Shown here: positions 41,894-50,143 of the stretch, one piece after another
Layout of the letters: every line of letters begins with the position of its first letter
Position numbering within the stretch: position 1 is the stretch's first letter
Assembly (NCBI GenBank): GCA_027484985.1
Contig: JAIXRW010000020.1
Location: 1 to 58,047, forward strand
Source of the DNA: Rhodobacter sp.
GTDB taxonomy: Bacteria > Pseudomonadota > Alphaproteobacteria > Rhodobacterales > Rhodobacteraceae
Reading direction: 5' to 3'
DNA: 58,047 bases
The notes under the pieces: generated by a model
Seen by the model: only the letters and a program-made list of their open reading frames with translations
Databases searched by the model: none
Told to the model about the DNA's origin: nothing
Translations under genes and position numbers: made by a program

Positions 41894-42667
41894 CTACCGG
41901 GCGCGGGGGCGGTCCCAGATCATGCCGGCAAGGCGTGGGTCCGGGGCGAAGCTGTCCTTCGGGAACTCGATCCCGAGGCGCGGATGCTCGCGCAGCGCCT
42001 GAGCGCCGGTGGAGCCGATCCGGATGCGCCAGGTCTGACGTTCGACCGGCTGCGGGGCGGCAAAGGCACGGCAGGTCAGCACGGCAAGGTTCGCACCCCG
42101 GGCAGGATCGCGGACCGAGGCGTAGCGGATCACCTCGGCACCGATCGCGCGGGCCTCTTCGGCCAGATCCTGGCAGGCCGCGTTGTCGGTGAGGTGGGCC
42201 CAGGCGGGATCGGTGGCCAGTGCCCCTGCGGTCAGGTCGACCGCCACGGGCGTTGCGACCTCCGCCGAAAAGGCGGTGTAGTCGGCCGCATCGTCGGGAA
42301 AGGGGGTTTCCGGGCTCTCGGCGTAGAACAGGAAGCGGTAGAAGACCATTTCGGCCGCCGCCGTCTCTGGCGCCTCGGCCCCGTACCAGACGCCCGGCGT
42401 CAGTCCCGCCCGGCGAAACCGCGATCCCGCCGGATAGGGGCGATAACGGAAGGGCGTGGCCAGCAAGTAATCGAGCGCGCGGCAGTCCTCCGGCAGGGGC
42501 GGCTTCGTGGCCTCGAGGATCTCCTCGAGGGCCGCCTGTTCGGCGAGGCTGTCGACAAGCTTCAGGGTCGACACCCGGTGCTGGGCCTCGACGAACCGCC
42601 ATGCCGGGCCCGCGTAGGGCCGCGCCTCAGAGCGGAGCGCGTCTTGCGTCCAGATAGGTCGTGACAT
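41894..42667 (-). CDS. RES-domain toxin (NAD-degrading type)
   Basis: The 257-residue protein has the RES domain: WRFVEAQHRVSTLKLVD, FRYRPYPAGSRFRRAG with the conserved arginines, GVWYGAEAPETAAAEMVFYR with the conserved tyrosine and glutamate, and a later YASVRDP segment. RES toxins act as NAD+ phosphorylases or glycohydrolases that halt growth. The ATG at 42667 has AGGGG eight bases upstream. It overlaps the Xre-type antitoxin gene by 41 bases and follows it, the usual order for this pair. The two genes lie antisense in the head module of the phage. Confidence 0.92.
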   Translation of the reverse strand: MSRPIWTQDALRSEARPYAGPAWRFVEAQHRVSTLKLVDSLAEQAALEEILEATKPPLPEDCRALDYLLATPFRYRPYPAGSRFRRAGLTPGVWYGAEAPETAAAEMVFYRFLFYAESPETPFPDDAADYTAFSAEVATPVAVDLTAGALATDPAWAHLTDNAACQDLAEEARAIGAEVIRYASVRDPARGANLAVLTCRAFAAPQPVERQTWRIRIGSTGAQALREHPRLGIEFPKDSFAPDPRLAGMIWDRPRAR

Positions 42668-43007
42668 CGACAAGCCCCTGCACCTGCGTCATCCGCTCCA
42701 CGGGCCGTGCCGCGAGCGCCGTGTTGGGAGCGGCCAACCACCGCCGCGCCACCGCCTCGTCGCCCCCGGTGATCGCGTCGATCGAGCGGAAGGTCCGCAC
42801 CAGAAGGGCAGCCAGCTCGAAGGGCTTCGAGCCCGGCTCAAGCAGGCTTTCGCCCCGTTTCCAGCGCGAGACGGTCGCCTCGGAGACGCCGACGATGTCG
42901 GCCAGTTGTCGGCCCGACAGGCCAAGTCGGTCTGCCGCCCGCAGCGCGGCCTTGGTCAGCACGGCACCGGCATCAGGGTTGCGGGCGATCTGATGGGAAA
43001 GAGTCAT
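42627..43007 (-). CDS. Xre/MbcA/ParS-type antitoxin
   Basis: The 126-residue protein has a helix-turn-helix (LSGRQLADIVGVSEATVSRW) and a C-terminal toxin-binding domain (PFELAALLVRTFRSIDAITG and ARRWLAAPNTAL). The C-terminal half is the MbcA/ParS/Xre toxin-binding fold that neutralises RES toxins. AGGAGAAAGCC precedes the ATG. It is the first gene of the antisense operon and its promoter region contains repeats suited to autoregulation. Confidence 0.93.
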   Translation of the reverse strand: MTLSHQIARNPDAGAVLTKAALRAADRLGLSGRQLADIVGVSEATVSRWKRGESLLEPGSKPFELAALLVRTFRSIDAITGGDEAVARRWLAAPNTALAARPVERMTQVQGLVDVTTYLDARRAPL

Positions 43008-43019
43008 GGCTTTCTCCTG

Positions 43020-43057
43020 TCTGAGGAAAACATAGTATCACTTCCTTTCTGAGGAAA
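43020..43057. promoter_or_regulatory. Repeats in the RES-Xre promoter
   Basis: TCTGAGGAAA occurs at 43020-43029 and 43048-43057, and the second copy forms an inverted repeat CTTTC-TGAG-GAAAG. The copies lie in the 58-base gap between the antitoxin and the next late gene. Xre antitoxins normally repress their own promoter, so these are probable operators. The plus-strand late gene's ribosome site (AAAGAGG) overlaps the second copy. Confidence 0.5.
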
Positions 43058-43065
43058 GAGGAAAC

Positions 43066-43380
43066 ATGCCGGACGCCCTCTCTGTCGCGCTTTCGGCGCT
43101 CTTCGCCGATCCGAACATCGGGCGGGACGCCGTCTACATCGCCGACGGCGGCGCGCCCGTCCCAGTGCGCGTGGTCGCCCGGCGTGCCGATGCTATCAAC
43201 GACTTCGGAGACGCGCGGCTCTGGTCCGAGTCCACCCGGATCGACCTGCGTGTGGCCGAGGTGCCAGCCCCACGCCCCGGCGACCGGATCGAGATGGAGG
43301 GCGAGGCCTTCCTCATCCAGGGCGAGCCCATCCGCGACCGCGAGCGGCTGGTCTGGACCGTCGATCTGAGGCCAGCGTGA
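43066..43380 (+). CDS. Head-tail joining protein (gpFII-like)
   Basis: The 104-residue protein has ALFADPNIGRDAVYIADGG, a strand-rich middle and EGEAFLIQGEPIRDRERLVW at the end, like phage head-tail joining proteins that attach tails to filled heads. It overlaps the next gene by 4 bases. Its distance from the capsid gene is explained by the inserted toxin-antitoxin pair. Confidence 0.85.
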   Translation: MPDALSVALSALFADPNIGRDAVYIADGGAPVPVRVVARRADAINDFGDARLWSESTRIDLRVAEVPAPRPGDRIEMEGEAFLIQGEPIRDRERLVWTVDLRPA

Positions 43381-44012
43381 AACTGAAGCTCGACATCGAT
43401 CCCGACATCGTCGCGATGATGGCGGCCGAGGTTGCGGCAGGCGAACGCGCCGTGTCGGCTGCGATCCGCGAAGCGGGGACCGGGCTGAAGGCCGCCTGGC
43501 GGCTGCAGATCACCGGCGCGGGCCTTGGGGCCCGGCTTGCCCGCACCATCCGGTCGGAGCAGTTCCCCAAAGGCACGCCCAGCCTCAACGCTGCGGCCGT
43601 CGTATGGTCCAACGCCCCGGTCATCGTCGGCGCGCACGATACCGGCCCGCTGATCCGCTCAAAGAACGGCTTCTGGCTGGCGATCCCCACACCCGCTGCA
43701 GGCAAGTCCCTGCGCGGCGGCCGGATCACCCCCGGCGAGTGGGAGCGCCGCACCGGCCTGCGCCTGCGGTTCATCTATCGAAACAGGGGACCAAGCCTGC
43801 TGGTGGCAGAGGGGCGGCTGAACACCAAGGGTCGCGCCGTGGCATCACGGTCGAAGACCGGCCGGGGCCTCGTGACCGCGCCGATCTTTCTGCTGGTGCC
43901 GCAGGTCAAGTTGCCGAAGCGGCTGGACCTGGCACGGGATGCGGAGCGGGCGCATGACGCCGTGCCGGGGTTGATCGTGGCGAACTGGGTGGACGGAAAA
44001 GGCAGTTCATGA
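43377..44012 (+). CDS. DUF6441 protein (tail-associated)
   Basis: The 211-residue protein has AAIREAGTGLKAAWRLQITGAG, SLNAAAVVWSNAPVIVGAHD and KNGFWLAIPTPAAGKS motifs of the DUF6441 family, which occurs between the head-tail joining and tail terminator genes in Rhodobacterales phages. It is likely a minor tail or neck protein. The C-terminal VPGLIVANWVDGK end is intact. Confidence 0.82.
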   Translation: MKLKLDIDPDIVAMMAAEVAAGERAVSAAIREAGTGLKAAWRLQITGAGLGARLARTIRSEQFPKGTPSLNAAAVVWSNAPVIVGAHDTGPLIRSKNGFWLAIPTPAAGKSLRGGRITPGEWERRTGLRLRFIYRNRGPSLLVAEGRLNTKGRAVASRSKTGRGLVTAPIFLLVPQVKLPKRLDLARDAERAHDAVPGLIVANWVDGKGSS

Positions 44013-44030
44013 TCGTTTGCAGAAAGACAA

Positions 44031-44612
44031 ATGATAGTCGGGCTGAAAAGATCTATGCTTACCGCAGAAGTCATCCGATCCGCACGAATGAAGATGCTTC
44101 ATCGCGCGCGATCAATCCGCAATGCCGAATTCAACAATCCGGTAGAGCGTCAGTTCACGGCAGAACAGATCCGTGAAGGTGTCGCAGCGCAACAGCTGGG
44201 GCCATGGCTGGCGCAAAGTCTCGGTGCAAACATCACGCTTCCATCGCTCTACTCGCTTTCTGTCGATAATGCCGAAGCCGCTCAGACGATCAGACATGCA
44301 TTTGATGGGCTGCCGGCCGAGCAGGTGAGAGGGTATCGCCTCCCACGGCGCAATCCTGAAAGGGAAGAGCAAACCACACTGTATGTTGGCGGCTCGGAAG
44401 GGATCCGTCGTAGATTAAAAGAGCATGTCGGGTCGGCAGCCGCCGGGACTTATGCCCTGAATATGCAGCGTTGGTGCCCGCAGTTTGATGGCGTGGTGAC
44501 TGTCAGGGTGCAGTTGTTTTCGCCTGAAGTTAGTCGGGATTGCCGGCAAGATCTTGAAGACTCATTGTGGGACACACTGCAACCGATCTTCGGCAAGAAG
44601 GGGGCGCGATGA
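44031..44612 (+). CDS. GIY-YIG-like nuclease domain protein (late-region cargo)
   Basis: The 193-residue protein has an N-terminal helical half and a C-terminal part that fits the GIY-YIG fold: TTLYVGGSEGIRRRLKEHVG (YVG, then R and H at the usual distances), TYALNMQRW, and LEDSLWDTLQPIFGKKG with the metal-binding glutamate. The first GIY element is not clearly present, so activity is uncertain. Base composition is about 50% GC in the part I counted, well below its neighbours. The gene lies in the same direction as the late genes between DUF6441 and the tail terminator. It may be a recent insert with a role against other phages or in mobility. An ATG at 44055 is an alternative start. Confidence 0.65.
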   Translation: MIVGLKRSMLTAEVIRSARMKMLHRARSIRNAEFNNPVERQFTAEQIREGVAAQQLGPWLAQSLGANITLPSLYSLSVDNAEAAQTIRHAFDGLPAEQVRGYRLPRRNPEREEQTTLYVGGSEGIRRRLKEHVGSAAAGTYALNMQRWCPQFDGVVTVRVQLFSPEVSRDCRQDLEDSLWDTLQPIFGKKGAR

Positions 44613-44644
44613 GTGCCTGGCGCCGTCCCTTTAGGTTAGAGCTT

Positions 44645-45064
44645 ATGCCCACCCCCCGCGAAACCATCCTCGCCGCGCTGCACGCGCGGCTTTCGGCACT
44701 GCCTGCCACCGCCCTGCGCGGTGACGTGCTGCCCGAACGCATGCCGACGGCGGGCCTCCTGATCCTGCGCGACGGCGAGCCGGGGGAGCCGGAAGTGACG
44801 CTGTCGCCGCTGCGCTACCACTACCAGCACCGGGCCGAGATCGAGGCGGTCGTGCAGGGGGCCAGCCGTGACGCCGCCTTCGACACGCTCTGCGCCAGCA
44901 TCGGCGCGGCGATTGCCGCCGACCGCACGCTGGGCGGACTCTGCGACTGGGTCGAGGCGGAAGCGCCGCGTCCGGTCGATCTGCCCATCGAGGGTGCCGC
45001 CACCCTCAAGGCGGCGGTGATCCCGGTGGTCCTGCACTATTCCACAGCCGACCCGCTCGGCTGA
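44645..45064 (+). CDS. Tail terminator/completion-like protein
   Basis: The 139-residue protein starts MPTPRETILAALHARL and contains GLLILRDGEPGEPEVTLSPL and YHYQHRAEIEAVVQG, a pattern seen in the protein between head joining and tail tube genes in related prophages. By position it would cap the tail tube. Longer starts at 44609 and 44567 exist but fall within the inserted GIY-YIG-like gene, so 44645 is preferred. The insertion may have changed its original upstream signal. Confidence 0.75.
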   Translation: MPTPRETILAALHARLSALPATALRGDVLPERMPTAGLLILRDGEPGEPEVTLSPLRYHYQHRAEIEAVVQGASRDAAFDTLCASIGAAIAADRTLGGLCDWVEAEAPRPVDLPIEGAATLKAAVIPVVLHYSTADPLG

Positions 45065-45088
45065 CCCCACCCACGACAGGAGAACACG

Positions 45089-46027
45089 ATGGCACGAGCC
45101 CATGGGGCGCGGGCGCAGATGGCGCTTGCGTTCGAGACCGTTTACGGCACCGCGCCCGCATCGGGCTATCGGACGGTGCCCTTCGCCAGCACCACGCTCG
45201 GCTCCGAACAGCCGCTGATCGCCTCGGAACTGCTGGGCCAGGGGCGCGACCCGCTGGCACCGATCAAGGACGCGGTCACGGCCGACGGCGATGTCGTGGT
45301 GCCGATCGACGTCGAGAACCTCGGCCTCTGGCTGAAGGCGGCCTTCGGTCAGCCCACGACCACCGGCACCACGCCCAAGACCCACACCTTCCAGTCAGGG
45401 AACTGGACCCTGCCGTCGATGGCCATCGAGACGGCCATGCCGGAGGTGCCGCGCTATGCGATGTACACCGGCTGCGTCTGCGACCAGTTGTCGTGGCAGA
45501 TGGCGCGGTCGGGGTTGCTGACCGCGACGGCACGGCTGGTCGCACAGGGCGAGAACGTTGCCGCCACCACCGCGGCGGGCACGCCAACCGCGCTGGCGCT
45601 GCAGCGGTTCGGGCATTTCAACGGCGCGATCACTCGCAACGGCACACCGCTCGGCAACGTCATTTCCGCCGAGATCACCTATTCCAACGGCCTCGACCGG
45701 ATCGAGACCATCCGCTCGGACGGGCGCATCGAAGGGGCCGACCCCGGCATGGCCGCACTGACGGGCCGGGTGGAGGTGCGTTTCGCCGATACCGCCCTGA
45801 TCACGCAGGCCATCGACGGCACGCCTTGCGAGCTGGTCTTCGCCTGGAGCCTCGGCGCCAACGCCAGCTTCACCTTCACCGCGCACGCCGTCTACCTGCC
45901 GCGCCCCCGGATCGAGATCCCGGGCCCGCAGGGCATCCAGGCCACCTTCGACTGGCAGGCGGCCAAGGCCCCCAGCCCCGCCCGGATGTGCACCGCCGTC
46001 CTCGTCAACACCGTCGCAACCTATTGA
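45089..46027 (+). CDS. Phage tail tube protein
   Basis: The 312-residue protein has LAFETVYGTAPASGYRTVPF, PIDVENLGLWLKAAFGQPT and a strand-rich remainder with an Ig-like C-terminal region, as in siphovirus tail tube proteins. It precedes the tail chaperones and tape measure, the usual order. AGGAGAACACG is the ribosome site. Confidence 0.88.
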   Translation: MARAHGARAQMALAFETVYGTAPASGYRTVPFASTTLGSEQPLIASELLGQGRDPLAPIKDAVTADGDVVVPIDVENLGLWLKAAFGQPTTTGTTPKTHTFQSGNWTLPSMAIETAMPEVPRYAMYTGCVCDQLSWQMARSGLLTATARLVAQGENVAATTAAGTPTALALQRFGHFNGAITRNGTPLGNVISAEITYSNGLDRIETIRSDGRIEGADPGMAALTGRVEVRFADTALITQAIDGTPCELVFAWSLGANASFTFTAHAVYLPRPRIEIPGPQGIQATFDWQAAKAPSPARMCTAVLVNTVATY

Positions 46028-46029
46028 GA

Positions 46030-46476
46030 ATGCCCGCCATGCTGACCCTCGACCTTTCGAACGCGCCGCAGTTGTGCGACCTGATCCCCGGTGTGCGCGT
46101 GAAGCTGCGCCCTCTGACCACCGCGCTGATGGTGTCCGCGCGCGGCGATCCGGCGATTGCCGGCCTGCCCGAGGGGGCAGCGACCGAGGAGGCCGCGCTC
46201 GCCATGGCCAAGGCGCTGGCGCGGCGGGCGATCCTCGAATGGGAGGGGATTGGCGATGCCGATGGCAATCCCATCGATCCAAGCCCCGAGGCCATCGACG
46301 CGCTCCTCGACCTCTGGCCAGCCTTCGATGCGTTTCAGACCCACTACGTCGCCAAGGCGCTGCTGCTGGACGCGGAAAAAAACGGCTCTGCGCCCTTGCC
46401 GACTGGTCCTTCGGTGGGGGCGAAGGCTACTGCGCGGCCTGCGGAACGACCTGTCCTGACTGCCCCGCACGGCTGA
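46030..46476 (+). CDS. Tail assembly chaperone (gpG-like, zero-frame product)
   Basis: The 148-residue protein has LDLSNAPQLCDLIPGVRVKL, RPLTTALMVSARG and a helical C-terminal part (PEAIDALLDLWPAFDAFQTH). It lies between tube and tape measure. Codons 117-118 are AAA AAC within an A-AAA-AAC heptamer, where part of the ribosomes should slip back one base to make a longer product. The zero-frame tail after the heptamer (NGSAPLPTGPSV and following) looks non-conserved. This is the lambda gpG/gpGT arrangement. Confidence 0.85.
   Translation: MPAMLTLDLSNAPQLCDLIPGVRVKLRPLTTALMVSARGDPAIAGLPEGAATEEAALAMAKALARRAILEWEGIGDADGNPIDPSPEAIDALLDLWPAFDAFQTHYVAKALLLDAEKNGSAPLPTGPSVGAKATARPAERPVLTAPHG
46377..46383 (+). 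promoter_or_regulatory. Programmed -1 frameshift heptamer A-AAA-AAC
   Basis: The slippery sequence is in the correct phase with the zero frame (GAA AAA AAC). Moving back one base continues into CGG CTC TGC and a 106-codon, protein-like frame. The heptamer matches the X-XXY-YYZ consensus exactly and lies in the standard position for tail chaperones of siphoviruses. Confidence 0.85.
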
Positions 46477-46703
46477 ACTGGCCGCTGACGCTGGAGGGAG
46501 CGCAAGTCTGGGACCTGGCGCAGCGCCTTGGCGGGCAGATGCGGGTCATCCCCGGCGCGGTGATCGGCTGGGACATGGGCGCCGCGCTGGCCTTGGGCGC
46601 GGCCCTCGGCATCTCCGCGCCCGCCATCGCCGAACTGCTGCCCACCCTCGAGGCGGTGATGGTTCGCCGCGTGAACGAACAGATCGCGGCCAACCGCGAA
46701 TGA
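46383..46703 (+). CDS. -1 frame extension of the tail assembly chaperone (gpT-like part)
   Basis: This is the frame entered after slippage at 46377-46383. It encodes RLCALADWSFGGGEGYCAACG, then CPDCPARLNWPL with two CxxC pairs, and a helical region (EGAQVWDLAQRLGG, GWDMGAALALGAALG) of about 106 residues, giving a fusion of about 224 residues with the zero-frame start. No suitable ATG begins this frame near its own start. The cysteine pairs could bind a zinc ion. The fusion should guide the tail tube protein onto the tape measure. Confidence 0.78.
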   Translation, partial: RLCALADWSFGGGEGYCAACGTTCPDCPARLNWPLTLEGAQVWDLAQRLGGQMRVIPGAVIGWDMGAALALGAALGISAPAIAELLPTLEAVMVRRVNEQIAANRE

Positions 46704-46730
46704 TCCCATTCCGACCGGAGCCCTGCACCC

Positions 46731-49193
46731 ATGGCCGAGAAACGCGTCTCCGTCCGGCTCGCCGCCGTGGGCGGCCGCCAGGTGCGCGCCGAACTGGAGG
46801 GCGTCGGTGAGGCCGGGGCGAAGGGGTTCGGCCGCCTGTCGCGCGAGATGGAACTGGCGAACACCCGGCTTGCGGCCTTCGCGCGCCGCGCAGGACTTGC
46901 CCTCGGGGCCGCCGCTGCCGCCGCCACCGCCTCGCTCGGGCTGATCGTTCGCTCCACGGCCGAGAGTGCCGCCCAGATCCGGCAGTTCGCGCAGGTCGCC
47001 AACGCGACGCCCGAGGCGCTGCAGCGCTGGTCGGCCGGGGCGCGGACGGTGGGGATCGAGCAGGAGAAGCTCGCCGACATTCTGAAGGACGTGAACGACC
47101 GGGTCGGGGATTTCCTGCAGACCGGCGGCGGGCCGATGGCGGATTTCTTCGAGAACGTCGCCCCTCGGGTGGGTGTCACCGCTGACCAGTTCGCCCGCCT
47201 TTCCGGCCCCGAGGCGTTGCAGCTCTACGTCGACACGCTGGAACGCGCGGGCCTGAGCCAGCAGGAGATGACCTTCTATCTCGAGGCGATGGCGTCTGAC
47301 GCCACCCGCCTCCTGCCGCTCCTGCGCAACGGCGGGGCGGAGATGGCCCGGCTTGGTAATCAGGCCTCCGACCTTGGCGCGGTTCTGGACAGCGACGCCC
47401 TCGAAGCCCTGCGCCGCACACAACTGGCGCTGGGCACCGTGTCCCTGGTCTTCGACGGCCTGCGCAATCGCATCGCTGTAGCGGTCGCCCCGACCATCGA
47501 AGCGCTGGCCAACGCCTTCGTCGCGCTGGCCTCCGATGGCGGGATTCTGCGGTCGGCTATCGATGCGCTGATCGGCAACCTTGGAAGGCTGGCGTCCTAT
47601 GCGGCCACCTTCGCTGCTTTCATGGCCGGGCGCTGGGTTGCTGGCATGGCGGCGGCAGCCCTGTCGGTGCGCGGACTGGCTACCGCCTTGGTGTTCCTCC
47701 GCGGGGCCCTCATCCGCACCGGCGTCGGCGCGCTGATCGTGGGCGCGGGAGAGCTGGTCTATCAGTTCTCGCAGCTTGTCGCCCCGGTGGGCAGCGTGGG
47801 CGAGGCGTTTCGCCTGCTTGGCGATCTGGCCCGCGAGGTCTGGTCGCGCATCGGCCTGTCGCTGGACGCGGCCCTCGCGAGGATGGCGGCCGGATGGGAG
47901 GGGCTGAAGGCGGCCGGTCTATCGGCGCTCGAAGGCACCATCGCAGGCGTGGTCAGCTTCGGCGACCGGACGGCCGCGATCTTCCAAGGCGCCTACGACG
48001 CAGCGGTGGCGATCTGGGGAAGCCTCCCCGGGGCCATTGGCGACTTCGCCTTCCAGGCCGCGAACGGGCTGATCTCGGGCGTCGAAGCGATGCTGAACGG
48101 GGTCGTCACGCGCATCAACAGCTTCATCGAGACCCTGAATGCGGCCCTCGCACTGCTCCCCGAATGGGCCACCGGCGAAGGCGGGGTGCGGATCGGCATC
48201 CTCGATCCGGTGGAACTGGGCCGCATCGGTAATCCCTTCGAAGGCGCCGCGACCGCAGCCGGTGCTGCCGCGGCAGATGCTTTCGCGGCAGCGCTGTCGC
48301 AGACCTACCTCGATCCGCCTGATCTTGGCCTCGGCGCGATGGCCGACGATGCCCGCGCCCGGGCCGATGGCTATCGCGAAGCGGCCGGGATGCTGGCTGA
48401 CGCTGCCGGTCAGCCGCTCGCCAGTTGGCAGGCGCTGAAGGATGCGGTGACCGGCACAGGGACGGAAGCCGAGACCGCGCTTGCGGATGCAGCCGCCTCG
48501 GCAGGTGCCCTGACCGCCGGACTGAACGACACGGCCACCGCCGCCGATGGCGCAGGCAGCGCTGCGCGCGAAGCGGGAGCAGCAGCGGCAGAAGGCGCGG
48601 ACACCGCGCTGACTGGCTGGCAGGCCGTCACCGCCGCGCTGGCCGACTATGCCGCCAAGGCGCGCGACATTGGCGGGGATATTGGCAGCGCACTGGTGGG
48701 GGCCTTCACCTCGGCCGAAAACGCCATCGGCGACTTCGTGAAAACCGGCAAGTTCGACTTCCGCGATCTGGTCACGTCCATGATCGCCGATCTCGCGAAG
48801 CTCGCCGCGCGCCGGTTCATCCTCGGCCCCATTGCCAATGCGCTCTCCGGCGCGCTGGGTGGGGCGGGTGGGATTTTCGCCAACATCCTGCACGCGGGCG
48901 GCATGGTCGGCGCCACTGGCCCCGGCCGGATGTTCCCGGCCTTGGCCTTCGCGGGCGCGCCTCGCATGCACAGCGGTGGATGGGCGGGGCTGCGGCCCGA
49001 CGAGGTTCCGGCGATCCTGCAGCGCGGGGAGCGCGTCCTCTCGCGACGCGAGGCGGCGGGCTACGGCCAGGCGGGTGCCTCCACCGTCAATGTCACGATC
49101 AACGCCCGCGACGCCGAGAGCTTCCGCCAGTCCCGCACGCAGGTCGCCAGTGACATCGCCCGCGCCGTGTCGCTGGGCCGAAGGGGGATGTGA
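46731..49193 (+). CDS. Tail tape measure protein
   Basis: The 820-residue protein has an N-terminal helical region (about 1-130), alanine/glycine-rich hydrophobic segments (around 45-65 and 290-345) and a C-terminal region with FGGAxxMHSGG-like glycine and the terminal VNVTINARDAESFRQSRTQV. Length sets tail length: 820 residues corresponds to a tail of roughly 120 nm by the usual 1.5 angstrom per residue. It follows the frameshifted chaperone, and its stop overlaps the next start. Confidence 0.92.
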   Translation: MAEKRVSVRLAAVGGRQVRAELEGVGEAGAKGFGRLSREMELANTRLAAFARRAGLALGAAAAAATASLGLIVRSTAESAAQIRQFAQVANATPEALQRWSAGARTVGIEQEKLADILKDVNDRVGDFLQTGGGPMADFFENVAPRVGVTADQFARLSGPEALQLYVDTLERAGLSQQEMTFYLEAMASDATRLLPLLRNGGAEMARLGNQASDLGAVLDSDALEALRRTQLALGTVSLVFDGLRNRIAVAVAPTIEALANAFVALASDGGILRSAIDALIGNLGRLASYAATFAAFMAGRWVAGMAAAALSVRGLATALVFLRGALIRTGVGALIVGAGELVYQFSQLVAPVGSVGEAFRLLGDLAREVWSRIGLSLDAALARMAAGWEGLKAAGLSALEGTIAGVVSFGDRTAAIFQGAYDAAVAIWGSLPGAIGDFAFQAANGLISGVEAMLNGVVTRINSFIETLNAALALLPEWATGEGGVRIGILDPVELGRIGNPFEGAATAAGAAAADAFAAALSQTYLDPPDLGLGAMADDARARADGYREAAGMLADAAGQPLASWQALKDAVTGTGTEAETALADAAASAGALTAGLNDTATAADGAGSAAREAGAAAAEGADTALTGWQAVTAALADYAAKARDIGGDIGSALVGAFTSAENAIGDFVKTGKFDFRDLVTSMIADLAKLAARRFILGPIANALSGALGGAGGIFANILHAGGMVGATGPGRMFPALAFAGAPRMHSGGWAGLRPDEVPAILQRGERVLSRREAAGYGQAGASTVNVTINARDAESFRQSRTQVASDIARAVSLGRRGM

Positions 49194-49819
49194 TGGCGTT
49201 TCACGAAGTCCGGTTTCCGGACAATATCAGCCGTGGCGCGCGCGGCGGTCCCGAACGGCGCACCCAGATCGTCGAACTGGCATCCGGCGCCGAGGAGCGG
49301 AACGCAAGCTGGGCCAACTCCCGCCGCCGTTATGACGTCGCCTACGGCATCCGCCGCGCCGACGATCTGGCAGCGGTCGTCGCCTTCTTCGAGTCAAGGA
49401 ACGGCCGCCTCCAGGGCTTCCGCTTCAAGGACTGGGCCGATTTCAAGTCCTGCTTGCCGTCACAGACGCCGGGGCCGACCGATCAGCCCATCGGCACCGG
49501 CAACGGCGCGGCCACCCTGTTTCCGCTCACCAAACGCTACACCTCCGGAGCGCAGTCCTGGACCCGGGCCATCACCAAGCCCGTCGCGGGAACCGTGACC
49601 ATTGCCGTGAACGGCATTGCGCAAGCCTCTGGCTGGTCGATTTCCATCACGACCGGCCTCATCACCTTCACCACTGCGCCAGCCGCAGGCGTGGCCGTCA
49701 CCGCGGGCTTCGAATTCGACGTCCCCGTCCGCTTCGACACCGACGCGCTCGACGTCACCCTCGACCTCGAACGCCTCGGGTCGATCACCTCGATCCCTCT
49801 CATCGAACTCCGCCTCTGA
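49193..49819 (+). CDS. DUF2460 protein (GTA gp12-like distal tail protein)
   Basis: The protein of about 208 residues has FHEVRFPDNISRGARGG, RRYDVAYGIRRADDLAAVV, FFESRNGRLQGFRFKDWADF and a C-terminal Ig-like region. This is the DUF2460 family, the gp12 of the Rhodobacter gene transfer agent, which forms the distal tail hub. The ATG at 49193 overlaps the tape measure stop (TGATG). Confidence 0.93.
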   Translation: MAFHEVRFPDNISRGARGGPERRTQIVELASGAEERNASWANSRRRYDVAYGIRRADDLAAVVAFFESRNGRLQGFRFKDWADFKSCLPSQTPGPTDQPIGTGNGAATLFPLTKRYTSGAQSWTRAITKPVAGTVTIAVNGIAQASGWSISITTGLITFTTAPAAGVAVTAGFEFDVPVRFDTDALDVTLDLERLGSITSIPLIELRL

Positions 49820-49831
49820 AGGACCGATCCC

Positions 49832-50122
49832 ATGTCTGAGCCCACGACCGTGCGCATGGGCGCACTGGCCGCCTACCTGAGCCTTGCCCTCGCGCTGTCG
49901 GCGCAAGGAGGGGCCGCGATCTGGTGGGCGGGCACGCAGAACACCCGCCTGACCTCGCTCGAGGCGCGGGTGGCCGAACTTCTCTCCACCTCGCCCCTCT
50001 ACCACAACCAGGTGGTCGAAGCCGACCGCCGCATCGCCGTCATCGACGAGCGGATCGCCAACATCCTCGCCCGGATCGAGGCGCTGACCGCCGCGCTCGA
50101 ACGCCGACACGACGCCCCCTGA
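49832..50122 (+). CDS. Small membrane protein with coiled coil (lysis accessory)
   Basis: The 96-residue protein has one membrane segment (about 10-31) and a coiled-coil tail (about 36-90) rich in alternating leucine, arginine and glutamate. It sits just before the endolysin. It may be a spanin- or holin-like accessory. No lipobox or second membrane segment is visible. Confidence 0.65.
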   Translation: MSEPTTVRMGALAAYLSLALALSAQGGAAIWWAGTQNTRLTSLEARVAELLSTSPLYHNQVVEADRRIAVIDERIANILARIEALTAALERRHDAP

Positions 50123-50143
50123 TTTCCCCAAAGGACCATCGCC

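Noticed and set aside
42668..42673. TTG start for the RES toxin
   Set aside because: The ATG two codons later has AGGGG at good spacing.
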